Shown piece by piece: positions 41,838 through 51,717 of a stretch of 64,000 nt of DNA (position 1 is the stretch's first letter; each line of letters opens with the position of its first letter). A model generated the notes under the pieces. It was not told the DNA's origin, did no database searches, and saw only the letters and a program-made list of their open reading frames with translations. Both the position numbers and the translations under genes were made by a program. Where the stretch lies: the NCBI GenBank assembly GCA_001797465.1, contig MGPQ01000012.1:152981-216980 (forward strand), in the 5' to 3' direction. The DNA is from Deltaproteobacteria bacterium GWB2_55_19. GTDB taxonomy: Bacteria; Desulfobacterota; GWC2-55-46.

Positions 41838-42995
41838 ATGCTTGAGGTCGTTTTCTGGGCGGGGCTCGCGACGATCGCGTATACGTATGCGATCTACCCG
41901 CTTGCGCTTTTTCTTCTTGCGCGGCTCGTGACCGAGCGCAAAGCCCATGAAAAAGGAGCGGCTCGCGCCTTGCCTGCCGCTACACTCGTCATCGCGGCGT
42001 ACAACGAAGAGGCTGTAATAGCGAAAAAAATAGAGAACTCTCTCTCGCTAGACTACCCGCAAGAGCTCCTTACCGTCATCGTCGCCTCTGACGGATCATG
42101 CGACTCGACCAATGGCATTGTGAGCGGGTACGCCGGCAGGTTCGGGAATGTCCGTCTCTTGAGCCTGCCGAGGTCAGGGAAGGGCAGCGCGATAAACGCC
42201 GCGATGCGCGAGGCGGCATCCGACATCGCGGTCTTTACCGACGCCAACACCGAGCTTGAAAGAGGCGCGCTCAAAAGGCTCTCCCGACGATTTCTCGACC
42301 CGGATGTAGGGTGCGTCTCCGGGAGGCTCGTATACAGGAACCCGTCGGGAAATATAAGCGGCAGGGGCGAGGGTGCGTACTGGAGGTACGAGGCGATGCT
42401 TAAGAGGTTTGAATCGAGGATCGGGTATGTAGCCGGGGCGAACGGCGCGATATACGCCATTCGTAGAGAGCTCTTCGAGCCGCTTAAGAAGTCCGCGATA
42501 AACGACGATTTCACCATCTCGATGAAGGTCGTGGAAAAAGGCTGGCTGTCGATATACGAGGAAGAGGCGCTGGCCTATGAGGACGTCGCGGAAGACGCCG
42601 GGGGGGAGTTCATGAGGCACGTGAGGGACGGGGCCGGCCACTATATCGCGATGCTCCATCTGCTGGCGCTCCTCAATCCGGCGCTCGGCGCGCGCTCGTT
42701 TATATACTGGTCGCACAGGGTGCTCAGGTGGGCGGTCCCGTTCATAATGGTCGCGCTGATATTCCTCAACATGCGCCTGCTCGATGACGCCTTATTCGAG
42801 ACGCTTTTTTATATCCAGGTAATTTTCTATTCTACGGCCCTCCTGGGGCTCGCGGCGTCAAGGGCAAGGAGGCTCCCCTTTTTTGTCTACATACCTTTTT
42901 ATCTATGCAACCTGAACCTCGCGCTCCTCATAGGCTTTATAAAGGCGGTCCTTGGCGCGCAGAAACCGGCGTGGGAAAAGGCAGGCAGGGCCTGA
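41838..42995 (+). CDS. membrane GT2 glycosyltransferase (BcsA/HAS-like)
   Basis: 385 residues. One N-terminal helix, a GT-A domain (TLVIAAYNEEAVI, VASDGSCDST, TDANTELE with the Asp-x-Asp-like site, INDDFTISMKVVEKGW), then two to three C-terminal helices. The acceptor motif usually QxxRW appears as HRVLRW (about 289). Probably a processive or oligosaccharide-extending transferase at the inner membrane. Begins 5 bp after the radical SAM gene. Confidence 0.82.
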   Translation: MLEVVFWAGLATIAYTYAIYPLALFLLARLVTERKAHEKGAARALPAATLVIAAYNEEAVIAKKIENSLSLDYPQELLTVIVASDGSCDSTNGIVSGYAGRFGNVRLLSLPRSGKGSAINAAMREAASDIAVFTDANTELERGALKRLSRRFLDPDVGCVSGRLVYRNPSGNISGRGEGAYWRYEAMLKRFESRIGYVAGANGAIYAIRRELFEPLKKSAINDDFTISMKVVEKGWLSIYEEEALAYEDVAEDAGGEFMRHVRDGAGHYIAMLHLLALLNPALGARSFIYWSHRVLRWAVPFIMVALIFLNMRLLDDALFETLFYIQVIFYSTALLGLAASRARRLPFFVYIPFYLCNLNLALLIGFIKAVLGAQKPAWEKAGRA

Positions 42996-43035
42996 TGGCT
43001 GGGGATTATAAATATCAAGGCATAAGAGGTGCCAA

Positions 43036-44040
43036 ATGATGGATACCGCGCTTGTGTTGACGGGCTTTTTTGTCGGAGCGGCTGGAGCGGCTTTTGTAAG
43101 CGCATCGGGTAGAAGACTCGCCATGTATGACGAGCCCTCCGAAAGGAGCTCTCATACCATGCCAACGCCGAGGGGTGGCGGCATAGGGATCGTTCTCGCC
43201 TTTTTAATCGTCGGCGTATCAGTCACCGGAGCGTTTTTTGAGACCATCATCGGCTTCGGCATGGGGTTGCTCGGTTTCATCGAGGACTCGTTCAGCCTCT
43301 CTGCGTCCTTGAGGCTCGCCTTCGAACTCCTGCTGTCCGCCGTCGTCGTACTGCCTTACATGGAGTTGAGCGTCTACGGCGCGGCTTTGTTTGTCTTCTG
43401 GACGATATTCATGGCCGCGACAGCGAACTTCTATAACTTTATGGACGGGATAAACGGCATTGCCGGGCTCACCGGGGCAACGGCCTTCACGCTCCTCTCG
43501 GTCTTTTCATTCCTCACCGGCGCTGACCATGCCATAAGCATCCTCTCCCTCTCAATCGCCGCGGCCTGCATCGGGTTCCTGCCGTTCAACGTGCCCAGGG
43601 CGCGGACGTTCATGGGCGACGCGGGCTCCATGTTCCTCGGTTTTCTCTTCGCCCTCTTCGCGTTCAGGCTGACAAACGGCCTCAACGACCTTATCTGCAT
43701 GGGGATGTTCTTGAGCCTTTTCTACGCGGATGCGATTGTGACCCTGTACCTGCGTTTCAGGATGGGAGAGCGCATAGCGTCGGCTCACAGGAGCCATCTT
43801 TACCAGTATCTCGCTAACGAGCTCGGGTATCCGCACTGGGCCGTCTCGCTCATCTATTGCATACTCCAGATACTTATAGGCGCGGCCTCGCTCGCCGCGT
43901 ATTACGGAGGCATATTATGGCAGGGCTTCGTTGCCGTCGCCTTCTCTTTTGCATTCATTGCGGCTTACAGGTCGATAAAGGGACTAAGGCCGAAGGCGGA
44001 CTGGCCCCCGCGGACGATAGCGGAAAAGTGCGAGAGTTGA
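43036..44040 (+). CDS. WecA/MraY-family sugar-1-phosphate transferase
   Basis: 334 residues with about 10 membrane helices. The family's active-site residues are visible: TMPTPRGGG near the start, NFYNFMDGINGIAG (paired Asp region), ARTFMGDAGSMFLGF and SAHRSHLYQ. It should load UDP-GlcNAc (or a 6-deoxy-amino derivative) onto undecaprenyl phosphate to start the repeat unit. The membrane 4,6-dehydratase that may supply its donor is the next gene. Confidence 0.9.
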   Translation: MMDTALVLTGFFVGAAGAAFVSASGRRLAMYDEPSERSSHTMPTPRGGGIGIVLAFLIVGVSVTGAFFETIIGFGMGLLGFIEDSFSLSASLRLAFELLLSAVVVLPYMELSVYGAALFVFWTIFMAATANFYNFMDGINGIAGLTGATAFTLLSVFSFLTGADHAISILSLSIAAACIGFLPFNVPRARTFMGDAGSMFLGFLFALFAFRLTNGLNDLICMGMFLSLFYADAIVTLYLRFRMGERIASAHRSHLYQYLANELGYPHWAVSLIYCILQILIGAASLAAYYGGILWQGFVAVAFSFAFIAAYRSIKGLRPKADWPPRTIAEKCES

Positions 44041-44144
44041 CTTAAACGCCGCGATGAAATGACAACGGACGACTCCATGACAGGACGCCCCTCGATCTCT
44101 TCTCGAAAGCTCACCCGGACAAAAAAAACACGGAACGGGAGAGT

Positions 44145-46172
44145 ATGTACGGATTCATATCAAAGCTCATGTACCCTACTTATTTCAAGAGGTACGCGTT
44201 CTTCTTTATTTCCGACATCATCGTGATCTCGGCGTCCCTGTACCTCGCGTTCCTCCTGAGGTTCGATCTCAATCTCCTTGAGGCGCAGAAGGCGCTCATA
44301 TACGGCGTACTCCCGCTCTTCATCACGATAAAGCTCGCCGTATTCACGACGTTCAACCTCTGCAGGGTCACATGGAAGTACGTCGGGCTTAAGGACCTCG
44401 TGAACATGACAGGCGCCATCATAGTCTCGGAATCCCTCCTCGTCCTCTTCGTGTACCTTCCTACGCCGGGAGATGGCTTACTGTCGATGCTCAGCGTGGA
44501 CGGGGTCCGCTTCTACGGGTTCCCGAGGTCGGTCTTTATCATAGACGCCGCCAACACGCTCATACTCCTCTTCCTGCTCCGGATATCCAAGAGGCTTTAT
44601 CTCGAGGTCTTAAAGAAAAACGGGGCCACCGGAGGCGGCATGAGAACAATCGTCGTCGGCGCCGGGAACGCTGGTGAAATGATTATAAGAGACATGTCGC
44701 GGCAGGGCTTCGCTGGCTTTAACCCCATAGGGCTCCTCGATGATGACAAGAACAAGACCGGCACATACATGCACGGCGTAAAGGTCCTGGGCGCCATCGA
44801 CACGCTCAGGCCGATGGTGCTCCGAAAGGGGATAGAGGCGGTGATAATAGCCATCCCGTCGCTGAACCAGAAGGTGCTCCGCGCCATCTATACCGTGGCT
44901 ACGGAGGCCGGGGTCAAGACTATAAAGATAGTGCCTCGCATATACGACTTTACAAGCCCCGAGGTGAACCTTAAAAACCTCGAATCGATCCGCATAGAGG
45001 ATTTGATCGGCAGACAATCGGTCGAGGTCGATTACGCCTCGATAAACGAGTTCCTTAAGGGCAAGAACATCCTCATAACCGGCGCCGGCGGCTCCATCGG
45101 GTCTGAAATAACCGTGCAGGTCCTCTCGTCCGCTCCGGGAAGGGTAGCGCTCCTCGATATAGACGAAACCGAACTGCATAACATGGAGATGAGGTTGAAG
45201 CGCATGTTCCCGCGGCATTTCAGCAAGGACGCTTCGAGAGGCGCCGAAAAGGTCTCGTTCATAGTCGCGGACATAAGGGACTCGCAGAGGCTTAACGAGG
45301 TCTTTGACGCAGTCAGGCCCGACATAGTCTTCCACGCCGCCGCCTACAAGCACGTTCCGATGATGGAGCATAACCCGACGGAGGCGGTAAAGGTGAACAT
45401 ATTCGGGGCGCACGCGGTGGCGCTCGCCGCGGTTTCGAGCGGGGCGCGAAAATTCGTCATGATATCCACTGACAAGGCCGTGATGCCCACAAGCGTCATG
45501 GGCGCTACAAAACGGATGTCGGAGAACGTCTGCAGGGCCATGAATTGCGCAGGAGGGACCGAGTTCGTCTCGGTGAGGTTCGGCAACGTCCTCGGTAGTC
45601 GAGGGAGCGTACTGCCGCTCTTCATGGAACAGCTGAAGAACGGGGGCCCGCTCACTGTCACGCACCGAGAGATGAAGAGATACTTCATGACCATACCCGA
45701 GGCCGTCTCGCTCGTCCTCCAGGCGTCGGTCATAGGCAGGGGCGGAGAGGTCCTCGTCCTCGACATGGGCGAGCCTGTCAGGATCGTTGATCTCGCCGAG
45801 GAGCTCATACGCATAAACGGTCTTGTGCCACACAAGGACATAGACATCGAGTTCATCGACCCGAGGCCGGGAGAGAAACTCTTCGAGGAGATACTCACGG
45901 CCGAGGAGGGCACCACCGCGAGCCTCCACAGGCAGATTTTCGTTGCGAAGAACAGCGACAGGTTCACGGTTGAGGAGATTAGGATAATATTGGGTGAGTT
46001 CGACGCGCTTATCCACGCGCGGCCGAAGCCTGAGGCCGTAAAAGACCTTTTGAAAAAGTACGTAAGGCACTTCGAAGAACCGCGCTTGGAGACAGCGGCC
46101 GTTGCTCCAAGAGAGACGAGGAAAGATGAGAGGCCGTCAGTCATGGTGCAGGAAAAGGAAGCCCTCGCATGA
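44145..46172 (+). CDS. membrane UDP-GlcNAc 4,6-dehydratase (PglF/WbpM/CapD type)
   Basis: 675 residues. Four N-terminal helices (about 10-130), a CoA-binding-like Rossmann domain (about 165-280: VVGAGNAGEMIIRDM), then the extended SDR domain (about 300-600): ITGAGGSIGSEITVQ, HAAAYKHVPMMEHNP, STDKAVMPTSVMGATKR, RFGNVLGSRGSV. The SDR's Tyr is replaced by the Met-type arrangement usual in this family. It makes UDP-4-keto-6-deoxy-GlcNAc for FucNAc/QuiNAc-type initiating sugars. ATGA overlap with the Wzz gene. Confidence 0.9.
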   Translation: MYGFISKLMYPTYFKRYAFFFISDIIVISASLYLAFLLRFDLNLLEAQKALIYGVLPLFITIKLAVFTTFNLCRVTWKYVGLKDLVNMTGAIIVSESLLVLFVYLPTPGDGLLSMLSVDGVRFYGFPRSVFIIDAANTLILLFLLRISKRLYLEVLKKNGATGGGMRTIVVGAGNAGEMIIRDMSRQGFAGFNPIGLLDDDKNKTGTYMHGVKVLGAIDTLRPMVLRKGIEAVIIAIPSLNQKVLRAIYTVATEAGVKTIKIVPRIYDFTSPEVNLKNLESIRIEDLIGRQSVEVDYASINEFLKGKNILITGAGGSIGSEITVQVLSSAPGRVALLDIDETELHNMEMRLKRMFPRHFSKDASRGAEKVSFIVADIRDSQRLNEVFDAVRPDIVFHAAAYKHVPMMEHNPTEAVKVNIFGAHAVALAAVSSGARKFVMISTDKAVMPTSVMGATKRMSENVCRAMNCAGGTEFVSVRFGNVLGSRGSVLPLFMEQLKNGGPLTVTHREMKRYFMTIPEAVSLVLQASVIGRGGEVLVLDMGEPVRIVDLAEELIRINGLVPHKDIDIEFIDPRPGEKLFEEILTAEEGTTASLHRQIFVAKNSDRFTVEEIRIILGEFDALIHARPKPEAVKDLLKKYVRHFEEPRLETAAVAPRETRKDERPSVMVQEKEALA

Positions 46173-47164
46173 GCGCGACGAGTACGCAAAAAGAGGCAGG
46201 GGTCATGGCTTACCTGCTGATAATCTGGAAGTGGCGGATGTACGTGGCGCTCTTTTTCGCGGCAGGGACGATCTTCTCCGCAATTGGCACCTTTTTCATG
46301 ACCGACATTTACAGGGCCTCCGCCGTAATAACCCCGGCGGCCGGCAGGGAGACTGGCGGGGGAGAGATGTCGATGGTCGCACAGCAACTTGGCGGGATAT
46401 CAGGCATAACTTTTCCGGCGTCCCGTCCGTCTTCCGAGATAATAGGCCTCCTCAACTCAAACATACTGAGAGAAAAGGTCATAGAGACGCATAACCTCCT
46501 GCCTCTCCTATTCAGCGATAACTGGGACGCTGAGATGAAAGGCTGGAAGCAAGTACCAGACAACGGATTGACCGGGCGGATTAAACGGCTTTTCATAGCC
46601 AGCCCGGCTGAGGCCTACGGCGGAAGTAACAGAGGCCCCTCGCTATGGGACGGGCTCCGTGAACTCGATAACATCGTGAAGGTATCGGCGAGCGCCAAAG
46701 ACAACACGATTGCCATATACGCAGAGCACCGGGACCCGGCCTTTGCCTCAAGGGTTATCGAGATACTGCTCTCTACCCTCAATCTGCACATGTCGGGCGA
46801 GGCGAAGCGGGTCGCCCAGACGAACAAGCGGTACCTCGTTGAACAGCTTGGGGCCGCGAACGACCCGTTTATCAGGCAAAAGATATATAACCTCATCGCA
46901 CAGCAGATAGAAGTCTATATGATGTCCGAGGTCAAGGAGAACTTCGCCTTCAAGGTCATAGACCCTCCAAGGGTCCCGGACAGGCGCGTGAGGCCGGGAA
47001 AGGCGCGTATCGTAGAGGCCGGCGCGGCCTTGTCGCTCCTCGCCGGAGTATTGGCGGCGCTTGTCCTTGAGTTCGCCTCGCTTCTTATGGCGAGTCAAAA
47101 GGCGGCGGCAGGGGACGGGGCAACATCGGAATTAGCCGTTGACGAGGAGACCGGGAGCGACTGA
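46169..47164 (+). CDS. Wzz-type chain-length determinant
   Basis: 331 residues. An N-terminal helix (about 25-48) and a C-terminal helix (about 285-310) flank a periplasmic domain that starts YRASAVITPA; the family's Pro-Pro motif lies before the last helix (VIDPPRVPDRRVRPGKARI). It lacks a tyrosine-kinase domain, and no separate Wzc kinase is visible. Controls chain length and couples Wzy to export. Confidence 0.85.
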   Translation: MSATSTQKEAGVMAYLLIIWKWRMYVALFFAAGTIFSAIGTFFMTDIYRASAVITPAAGRETGGGEMSMVAQQLGGISGITFPASRPSSEIIGLLNSNILREKVIETHNLLPLLFSDNWDAEMKGWKQVPDNGLTGRIKRLFIASPAEAYGGSNRGPSLWDGLRELDNIVKVSASAKDNTIAIYAEHRDPAFASRVIEILLSTLNLHMSGEAKRVAQTNKRYLVEQLGAANDPFIRQKIYNLIAQQIEVYMMSEVKENFAFKVIDPPRVPDRRVRPGKARIVEAGAALSLLAGVLAALVLEFASLLMASQKAAAGDGATSELAVDEETGSD

Positions 47165-47234
47165 AGGCGTAAACAAGAACAAAAAAGGCCGGACGCAACG
47201 ACACCCGCGAGAAGGTACAAGGGGGAAGCGCGAC

Positions 47235-49952
47235 ATGCAAGTGATATTAAGGGCGATTATCATTCTAACAGGCGTTTTTATACTGAACAGCCGCTCTATC
47301 GCCGACGACAAGTGCGGCGCGCTCAAGTCCGGGGGCGCCCCGCTTGAGATACTGGTAAAGGCAGGGTGCGGGCCAGATGGCGGAGAGTCTCTCGTAAAGG
47401 CAGACTCGTCAAATGAGGCGAAGGCGTCGCCCGCGACATCAGCGCCGCCTCCAGCGAGTGCTCCGGTCTCTCTCTTCGAGAGATATCTTTCGGCCTCGTC
47501 ACCGGCTGAGCCCGCGATAACGCTCAAGCCTTTCGGCTACGACCTCTTCAGCGGCCCGACGCTAATCCCGCCCTCGGACCTCCCTGTCTCATCAGATTAC
47601 ATAATCGGCCCGGGCGACGAGATAACGGTCCTCCTCTGGGGGAGGGTCAACGGAGAACACACGCTCATCGTCACGCGGGAGGGGACTATCCTCTTTCCCA
47701 ATATAGGGCCGCTTAACGTGGCCGGAATGACGTTCGACGAGATGAAAAGGTTTTTGTCGAGGCAGTCCGCTAACATCATCGGGACTGACATAAGCGTAAC
47801 AGCGGGGAGGCTCCGCTCCATACAGGTATTTGTGCTTGGCGAGGTCAAAAAACCCGGCACTTATTCATTGAGCGCCATGTCGACGATCACTAACGCGCTC
47901 CTCGCTTCAGGCGGGCCTACTGAGATAGGGTCGCTAAGAAAGACCGAGCTCAAGCGCGGCGGAAAGACGGTCGCACGGATGGACTTTTATGATCTCCTTC
48001 TCTCCGGCGACAGGTCGAGGGATTCGAGGCTCTCAAATGGCGACGTCGTTTTCGTGCCGACTGTCGGGCCGCTCGCGGCCATCGCCGGCAACGTCAGGAG
48101 GCCATCCGTCTACGAGCTTGGTGAAAAGGCGGACCTTGAAACGCTCATTGAGCTCTCAGGCGGCATAATCCCCACGGCGTACACTCAGAAGGTGCAGGTC
48201 GAGAGGGTCGAGGGGAACGTCCGGAGGGTCGTCGTGGATGTCAACGCCTCGGAGGGCCGTCAATTTGATTTCAAGCTCCAGGACGCAGACCTCGTCAAGG
48301 TCCTCTCCATTGTGGAAAATGATACGAACGCCGTCTACGCAGAGGGCAGTCTCAAGCGTCCGGGCAAGTACGAGCTCAAACCCTCGATGACGCTTAAAGA
48401 TGTCATTAAGGATTTATCAGACCTCCTCGATGAGACCTACCTCGACTACGGCGTAGTAAAAAGGCCCGTGAGCCCGGGCGGCGAGACAGCCCTCCTGCCG
48501 TTCAGCCTAAGGGAGCTTTTCAAGGGTTCGGGTGAAGCCGATATCGCGTTAAAGCCGAGAGATACAATCGTCGTATACTCCAGGTGGGAGTTCATGGAAA
48601 GACCGCGCGTCACTATCGCGGGCGAGGTAAGAAGGCCGGGGACGTTCGACCTTGAAGACAACTTAACCGTCAAAGACCTTGTGAAAAAGGCCGGAGACCT
48701 GACCGGGAACGCCTTTCTTAAAGACGCCGAGCTCTACAGGACTGACAAAGACACGAAAGACGTCAGGCTCCTTAAGTTTAACCTCTCGAAGGCGCTTGCC
48801 GGAGAGCCATCCGATAATTTAAAGCTTGTAGTCTCCGACAGGGTAGTAGTTCATTCGGTATGGGAGACGCAGTTTAAGCCTTACGCGACGATAAACGGCG
48901 AGGTCACGAACCCCGGAAAGTACCAGTATGCGGTCAACATGGAGATAAGCGACCTCATCTTCGCTGGAGGCGGTCTCCTCGGGTCGGCCTACCTGGATGA
49001 GGCCGAGCTCACCTCCCACGTAGTTGTCAAGGGGGAGGTCTCTGCAATAAGCGTCAGAAAGGTGAGCCTGAAGGATATACTCACCAATGGGCCGGATAAC
49101 GCGCCTCTGCTGCCTTTTGACAGCCTCTTCGTCAAAAAGATACCAGACTGGGGCGCTGACAGGTCCGTTACGGTCTCCGGCGAGGTCAGGTTCCCCGGAA
49201 AGTACCCCATAAACAAGGGCGAGCCTCTAAGCTCGGTCATAGAGAGGGCCGGCGGCTTCACTGAAAAGGCGTACCTGAAAGGCGCGGTCTTCACGCGAGA
49301 GTCGGTAAGGGCCGTTCAGCAGGAAAGGCTCGATGAATACACGCGGAGGCTTGAGGCGGAGCTCTTATCGAGTTCAGCGTCCAAAGCCGAAAAATCGCTC
49401 TCAGCAGAGACTTCAATGCAAAATGACCTTGCGACCGAAAAGAAAAGGGCCTTCGTCAATTTAATAAGAGATGCTAAACCAAGGGGCAGGGTGGTTGTGA
49501 AACTCGCTTCCCTTGATAGGCTTAAAGGTTCTCCCCACGACCTCGCGCTCGAATCCCTCGACACCCTCTACGTCCCCGAGAGGTCCGCTGTCGTAAACGT
49601 CTCCGGCTCTGTCGTCAACCCGGCCTCTTTCATCTACGAGCCCGGGAGCGGGATAACAGAATACGTCGGAAAGGCAGGCGGCGCGTCCCGGACCGCCGAC
49701 ATTGACAGGCTCTATGTGATCAAGGCCGACGGCTCTTCTGTAACGCCATACTTCGGGTCATTCGACTTCGAGTGGAACTCCGCGTCCCACACATGGGACG
49801 CTTTCTCTTTTACCTCAAGGCTTGACCCCGGCGATACCATCGTAGTGCCGGAGGAGATAGAAAGCATAGCCTGGATGAGCGAGATCAAAGACCTTACACA
49901 GATACTCTACCAGATAGCCGTAACCGCCGGCGTCATTATCGTCGCCTTCTGA
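47235..49952 (+). CDS. Wza-like polysaccharide export protein with about seven SLBB domains
   Basis: About 905 residues, more than twice the length of classical Wza. A signal peptide (to about residue 25) and a disordered Ala/Ser/Pro stretch lead to the poly_export domain (about 118-195; DYIIGPGDEITVLLWGRV). SLBB repeats follow, each with a GEVxxPGxYxL-like strand (starts near 198, 278, 365, 452, 540, 640 and 775), and a C-terminal hydrophobic helix that may pass the outer membrane. A strong GGGGGAAG site supports ATG 47235 rather than the longer open frame from 47139. No classical lipobox. Confidence 0.88.
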   Translation: MQVILRAIIILTGVFILNSRSIADDKCGALKSGGAPLEILVKAGCGPDGGESLVKADSSNEAKASPATSAPPPASAPVSLFERYLSASSPAEPAITLKPFGYDLFSGPTLIPPSDLPVSSDYIIGPGDEITVLLWGRVNGEHTLIVTREGTILFPNIGPLNVAGMTFDEMKRFLSRQSANIIGTDISVTAGRLRSIQVFVLGEVKKPGTYSLSAMSTITNALLASGGPTEIGSLRKTELKRGGKTVARMDFYDLLLSGDRSRDSRLSNGDVVFVPTVGPLAAIAGNVRRPSVYELGEKADLETLIELSGGIIPTAYTQKVQVERVEGNVRRVVVDVNASEGRQFDFKLQDADLVKVLSIVENDTNAVYAEGSLKRPGKYELKPSMTLKDVIKDLSDLLDETYLDYGVVKRPVSPGGETALLPFSLRELFKGSGEADIALKPRDTIVVYSRWEFMERPRVTIAGEVRRPGTFDLEDNLTVKDLVKKAGDLTGNAFLKDAELYRTDKDTKDVRLLKFNLSKALAGEPSDNLKLVVSDRVVVHSVWETQFKPYATINGEVTNPGKYQYAVNMEISDLIFAGGGLLGSAYLDEAELTSHVVVKGEVSAISVRKVSLKDILTNGPDNAPLLPFDSLFVKKIPDWGADRSVTVSGEVRFPGKYPINKGEPLSSVIERAGGFTEKAYLKGAVFTRESVRAVQQERLDEYTRRLEAELLSSSASKAEKSLSAETSMQNDLATEKKRAFVNLIRDAKPRGRVVVKLASLDRLKGSPHDLALESLDTLYVPERSAVVNVSGSVVNPASFIYEPGSGITEYVGKAGGASRTADIDRLYVIKADGSSVTPYFGSFDFEWNSASHTWDAFSFTSRLDPGDTIVVPEEIESIAWMSEIKDLTQILYQIAVTAGVIIVAF

Positions 49953-50052
49953 TTGCGGCGTGGGAGTGCGTGGGGCGCGATATGGAAGGATAACTACCGC
50001 GTGCGATGTTTAAGATATGACCCGGTGAAGGGGAAGAGGAGGGGGAGCGGAA

Positions 50053-51564
50053 TTGATATTAAAAAGAAACGCAATTTTTGCGCCCCTCGCCCTGTTTATC
50101 GTCCTCCTTGCCTCACGCATTTGCGTAGCCGGCATGGGGCATATAAACATCCCGATTGGAAGCCAGGCATACAGTGATATTGAGACGCTTGAATCATACG
50201 GGCTCGTAACGACCGCATTCCTTGCCTCAAAGCCGTTCACCTATAAAGAGGCCGCGCGTCTAACCATTGAGGCGAAGTCCAGGTGGGATAGGCTCGACGC
50301 GGCTGAGCGGTCGCGCCTTGTATCCGCTCCTATCGCAATGGGAAGGCTCGAAGCGGTTCTTGAAAACCTTATGCCGCGTAAAGACTCCATGTCAGTGAAG
50401 CCCATCGCAAACCCGTATGTGAAGTATTACTACCTCTCCAGCGGCGCCATTGTCACGCCGGATATGGCAAGGGGCGGGGACACTTTTAAGGATGGCGCGA
50501 ACGCGAGGGCCGGCCTCGATCTTATGGCAGGCTCTGATTATCTGTCTTTCAATCTCTCCCCTGAGTACAGGCTCTCGAATGATTCATCCGCTGTTGAGGC
50601 AAGGTCGGCCTATATCGTCGGAAGCCTGTATAATATCGAAGTAGTGGCGGGGAGGGACCCGATGTGGTGGGGGTCCTCCTTTCACGGCTCGCTCATTATG
50701 AGCGACAACGCGGAGCCTTTCGAGTCCGTCAGGATCACTTCAGAGATGCCCTTCATCCTCCCCTGGGTCTTAAAACGCATCGGCCTCATAAAACCCACCG
50801 TATTCCTCGCTCGCCTCGAAGAGGAGAGGGATTATCCACGCGCCTCCCTCCTCGGCATGAGGCTGGACTTACGGCCCGCGCCGGCCTTTCAGCTTGGGTT
50901 CAGCAGGGTGTTTATGTTTGGAGGCGACGGCAGAAGGGGCCTGAGCTTAAGCGAATGGGGACAGGTCTTCATCGTCTCCGACAGCGTCGACCACGGGGAT
51001 TCGCCAATTAACGGAAACCAGCTCGCCTCCATCGACGCCTCTTTTATATATTTAAATAAAGCCAAATACCTGCCCTTCACCACAATGAAGCTCTATACCG
51101 AATGGGGTTTCGAGGACTCCTCTGGCGATACAAAAACGCCTACCGGACAGGCGTCGCTACTCGGGGTGTTTTTCAAGGGGCTAGCAATTGACGGCCTCGA
51201 CCTGAGGTTAGAGTGGGCCGACACAGCGCATAGCGAAAGATACGGCCCGCTCTGGTACGAGCACGGGGTATATTATACCGGATACAGGTATAAGGGGAGA
51301 GAGATCGGCCACCACATGGGCGCAGACGCGCGCGACCTCTTTGCGCGGGCCGAGTATCGCGCCTCAGAGGGCGTGAGCTACGGCATTGAGTTCGACTACG
51401 AGCGCTCCGGCGTTCATGGGGAGGGCCCTGAGACCTCAAGATGGCTCGGCGCCGACATAACGCGGTCATTCGGCGGCCTATCGGTTAAGGGTGTCGCCGG
51501 CGTTACCAGCGGGGAAGAAGGAGGCGGCGCCGTTTTTGGCATCGAGGCCTCTTCTATTTTCTGA
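50053..51564 (+). CDS. Wzi-type capsule assembly outer membrane protein
   Basis: 503 residues starting at TTG with a strong GGAGGGGGAG site. A signal peptide (cleavage near VAG) is followed by an N-terminal helical part (SQAYSDIETLESYGL) and alternating strand segments of a beta-barrel (RDPMWWGSSFHGSLIMSDNAEPF; EYRASEGVSYGIEFDYERS) ending in Phe. Wzi anchors exported capsule to the outer surface. It closes the polysaccharide locus; no terminator is seen after it. Confidence 0.85.
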   Translation: MILKRNAIFAPLALFIVLLASRICVAGMGHINIPIGSQAYSDIETLESYGLVTTAFLASKPFTYKEAARLTIEAKSRWDRLDAAERSRLVSAPIAMGRLEAVLENLMPRKDSMSVKPIANPYVKYYYLSSGAIVTPDMARGGDTFKDGANARAGLDLMAGSDYLSFNLSPEYRLSNDSSAVEARSAYIVGSLYNIEVVAGRDPMWWGSSFHGSLIMSDNAEPFESVRITSEMPFILPWVLKRIGLIKPTVFLARLEEERDYPRASLLGMRLDLRPAPAFQLGFSRVFMFGGDGRRGLSLSEWGQVFIVSDSVDHGDSPINGNQLASIDASFIYLNKAKYLPFTTMKLYTEWGFEDSSGDTKTPTGQASLLGVFFKGLAIDGLDLRLEWADTAHSERYGPLWYEHGVYYTGYRYKGREIGHHMGADARDLFARAEYRASEGVSYGIEFDYERSGVHGEGPETSRWLGADITRSFGGLSVKGVAGVTSGEEGGGAVFGIEASSIF

Positions 51565-51601
51565 GGGATCAAAACGACGGAAGGTCAGGAACAAAAAAAT
51601 A

Positions 51602-51630
51602 TTGACATCAAAACCTTATTTTGAGAATAT
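51602..51630 (+). promoter_or_regulatory. promoter-like element before the tRNA
   Basis: TTGACA (51602-51607), 17 bp, GAATAT (51625-51630). The -35 is perfect and the -10 moderate. Start would lie about 80 bp upstream of the tRNA. Confidence 0.5.
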
Positions 51631-51650
51631 ATTTGACTTAGTGTGGGCTG

Positions 51651-51700
51651 AGTGGGGCGCGGATTGAACCAGGAGATGCCAGCCCCCCGCTCTAACCACA
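51651..51700 (-). pseudogene. possible tRNA-Ala(GGC)-like relic
   Basis: The minus strand reads TGGTTAGAGC (typical D-loop/D-stem), GGGGG-CTGGCAT-CTCCT (anticodon arm with loop anticodon GGC and U33), then GGTTCAATCC and GCGCCCCA, all in tRNA order. The 5' acceptor and D stem and the variable/T-stem bases are missing, so it cannot fold as a working tRNA. May be chance resemblance. Confidence 0.3.
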
Positions 51701-51717
51701 TGAAAATTTTACATAAA

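Noticed and set aside
44610-46070. 486-codon minus-strand frame
   Set aside because: Fully antisense to the PglF/WbpM-like gene, with codon-bias-driven openness and no recognisable domain. The same holds for the long antisense frames at 20610-22013 and 55042-56259.
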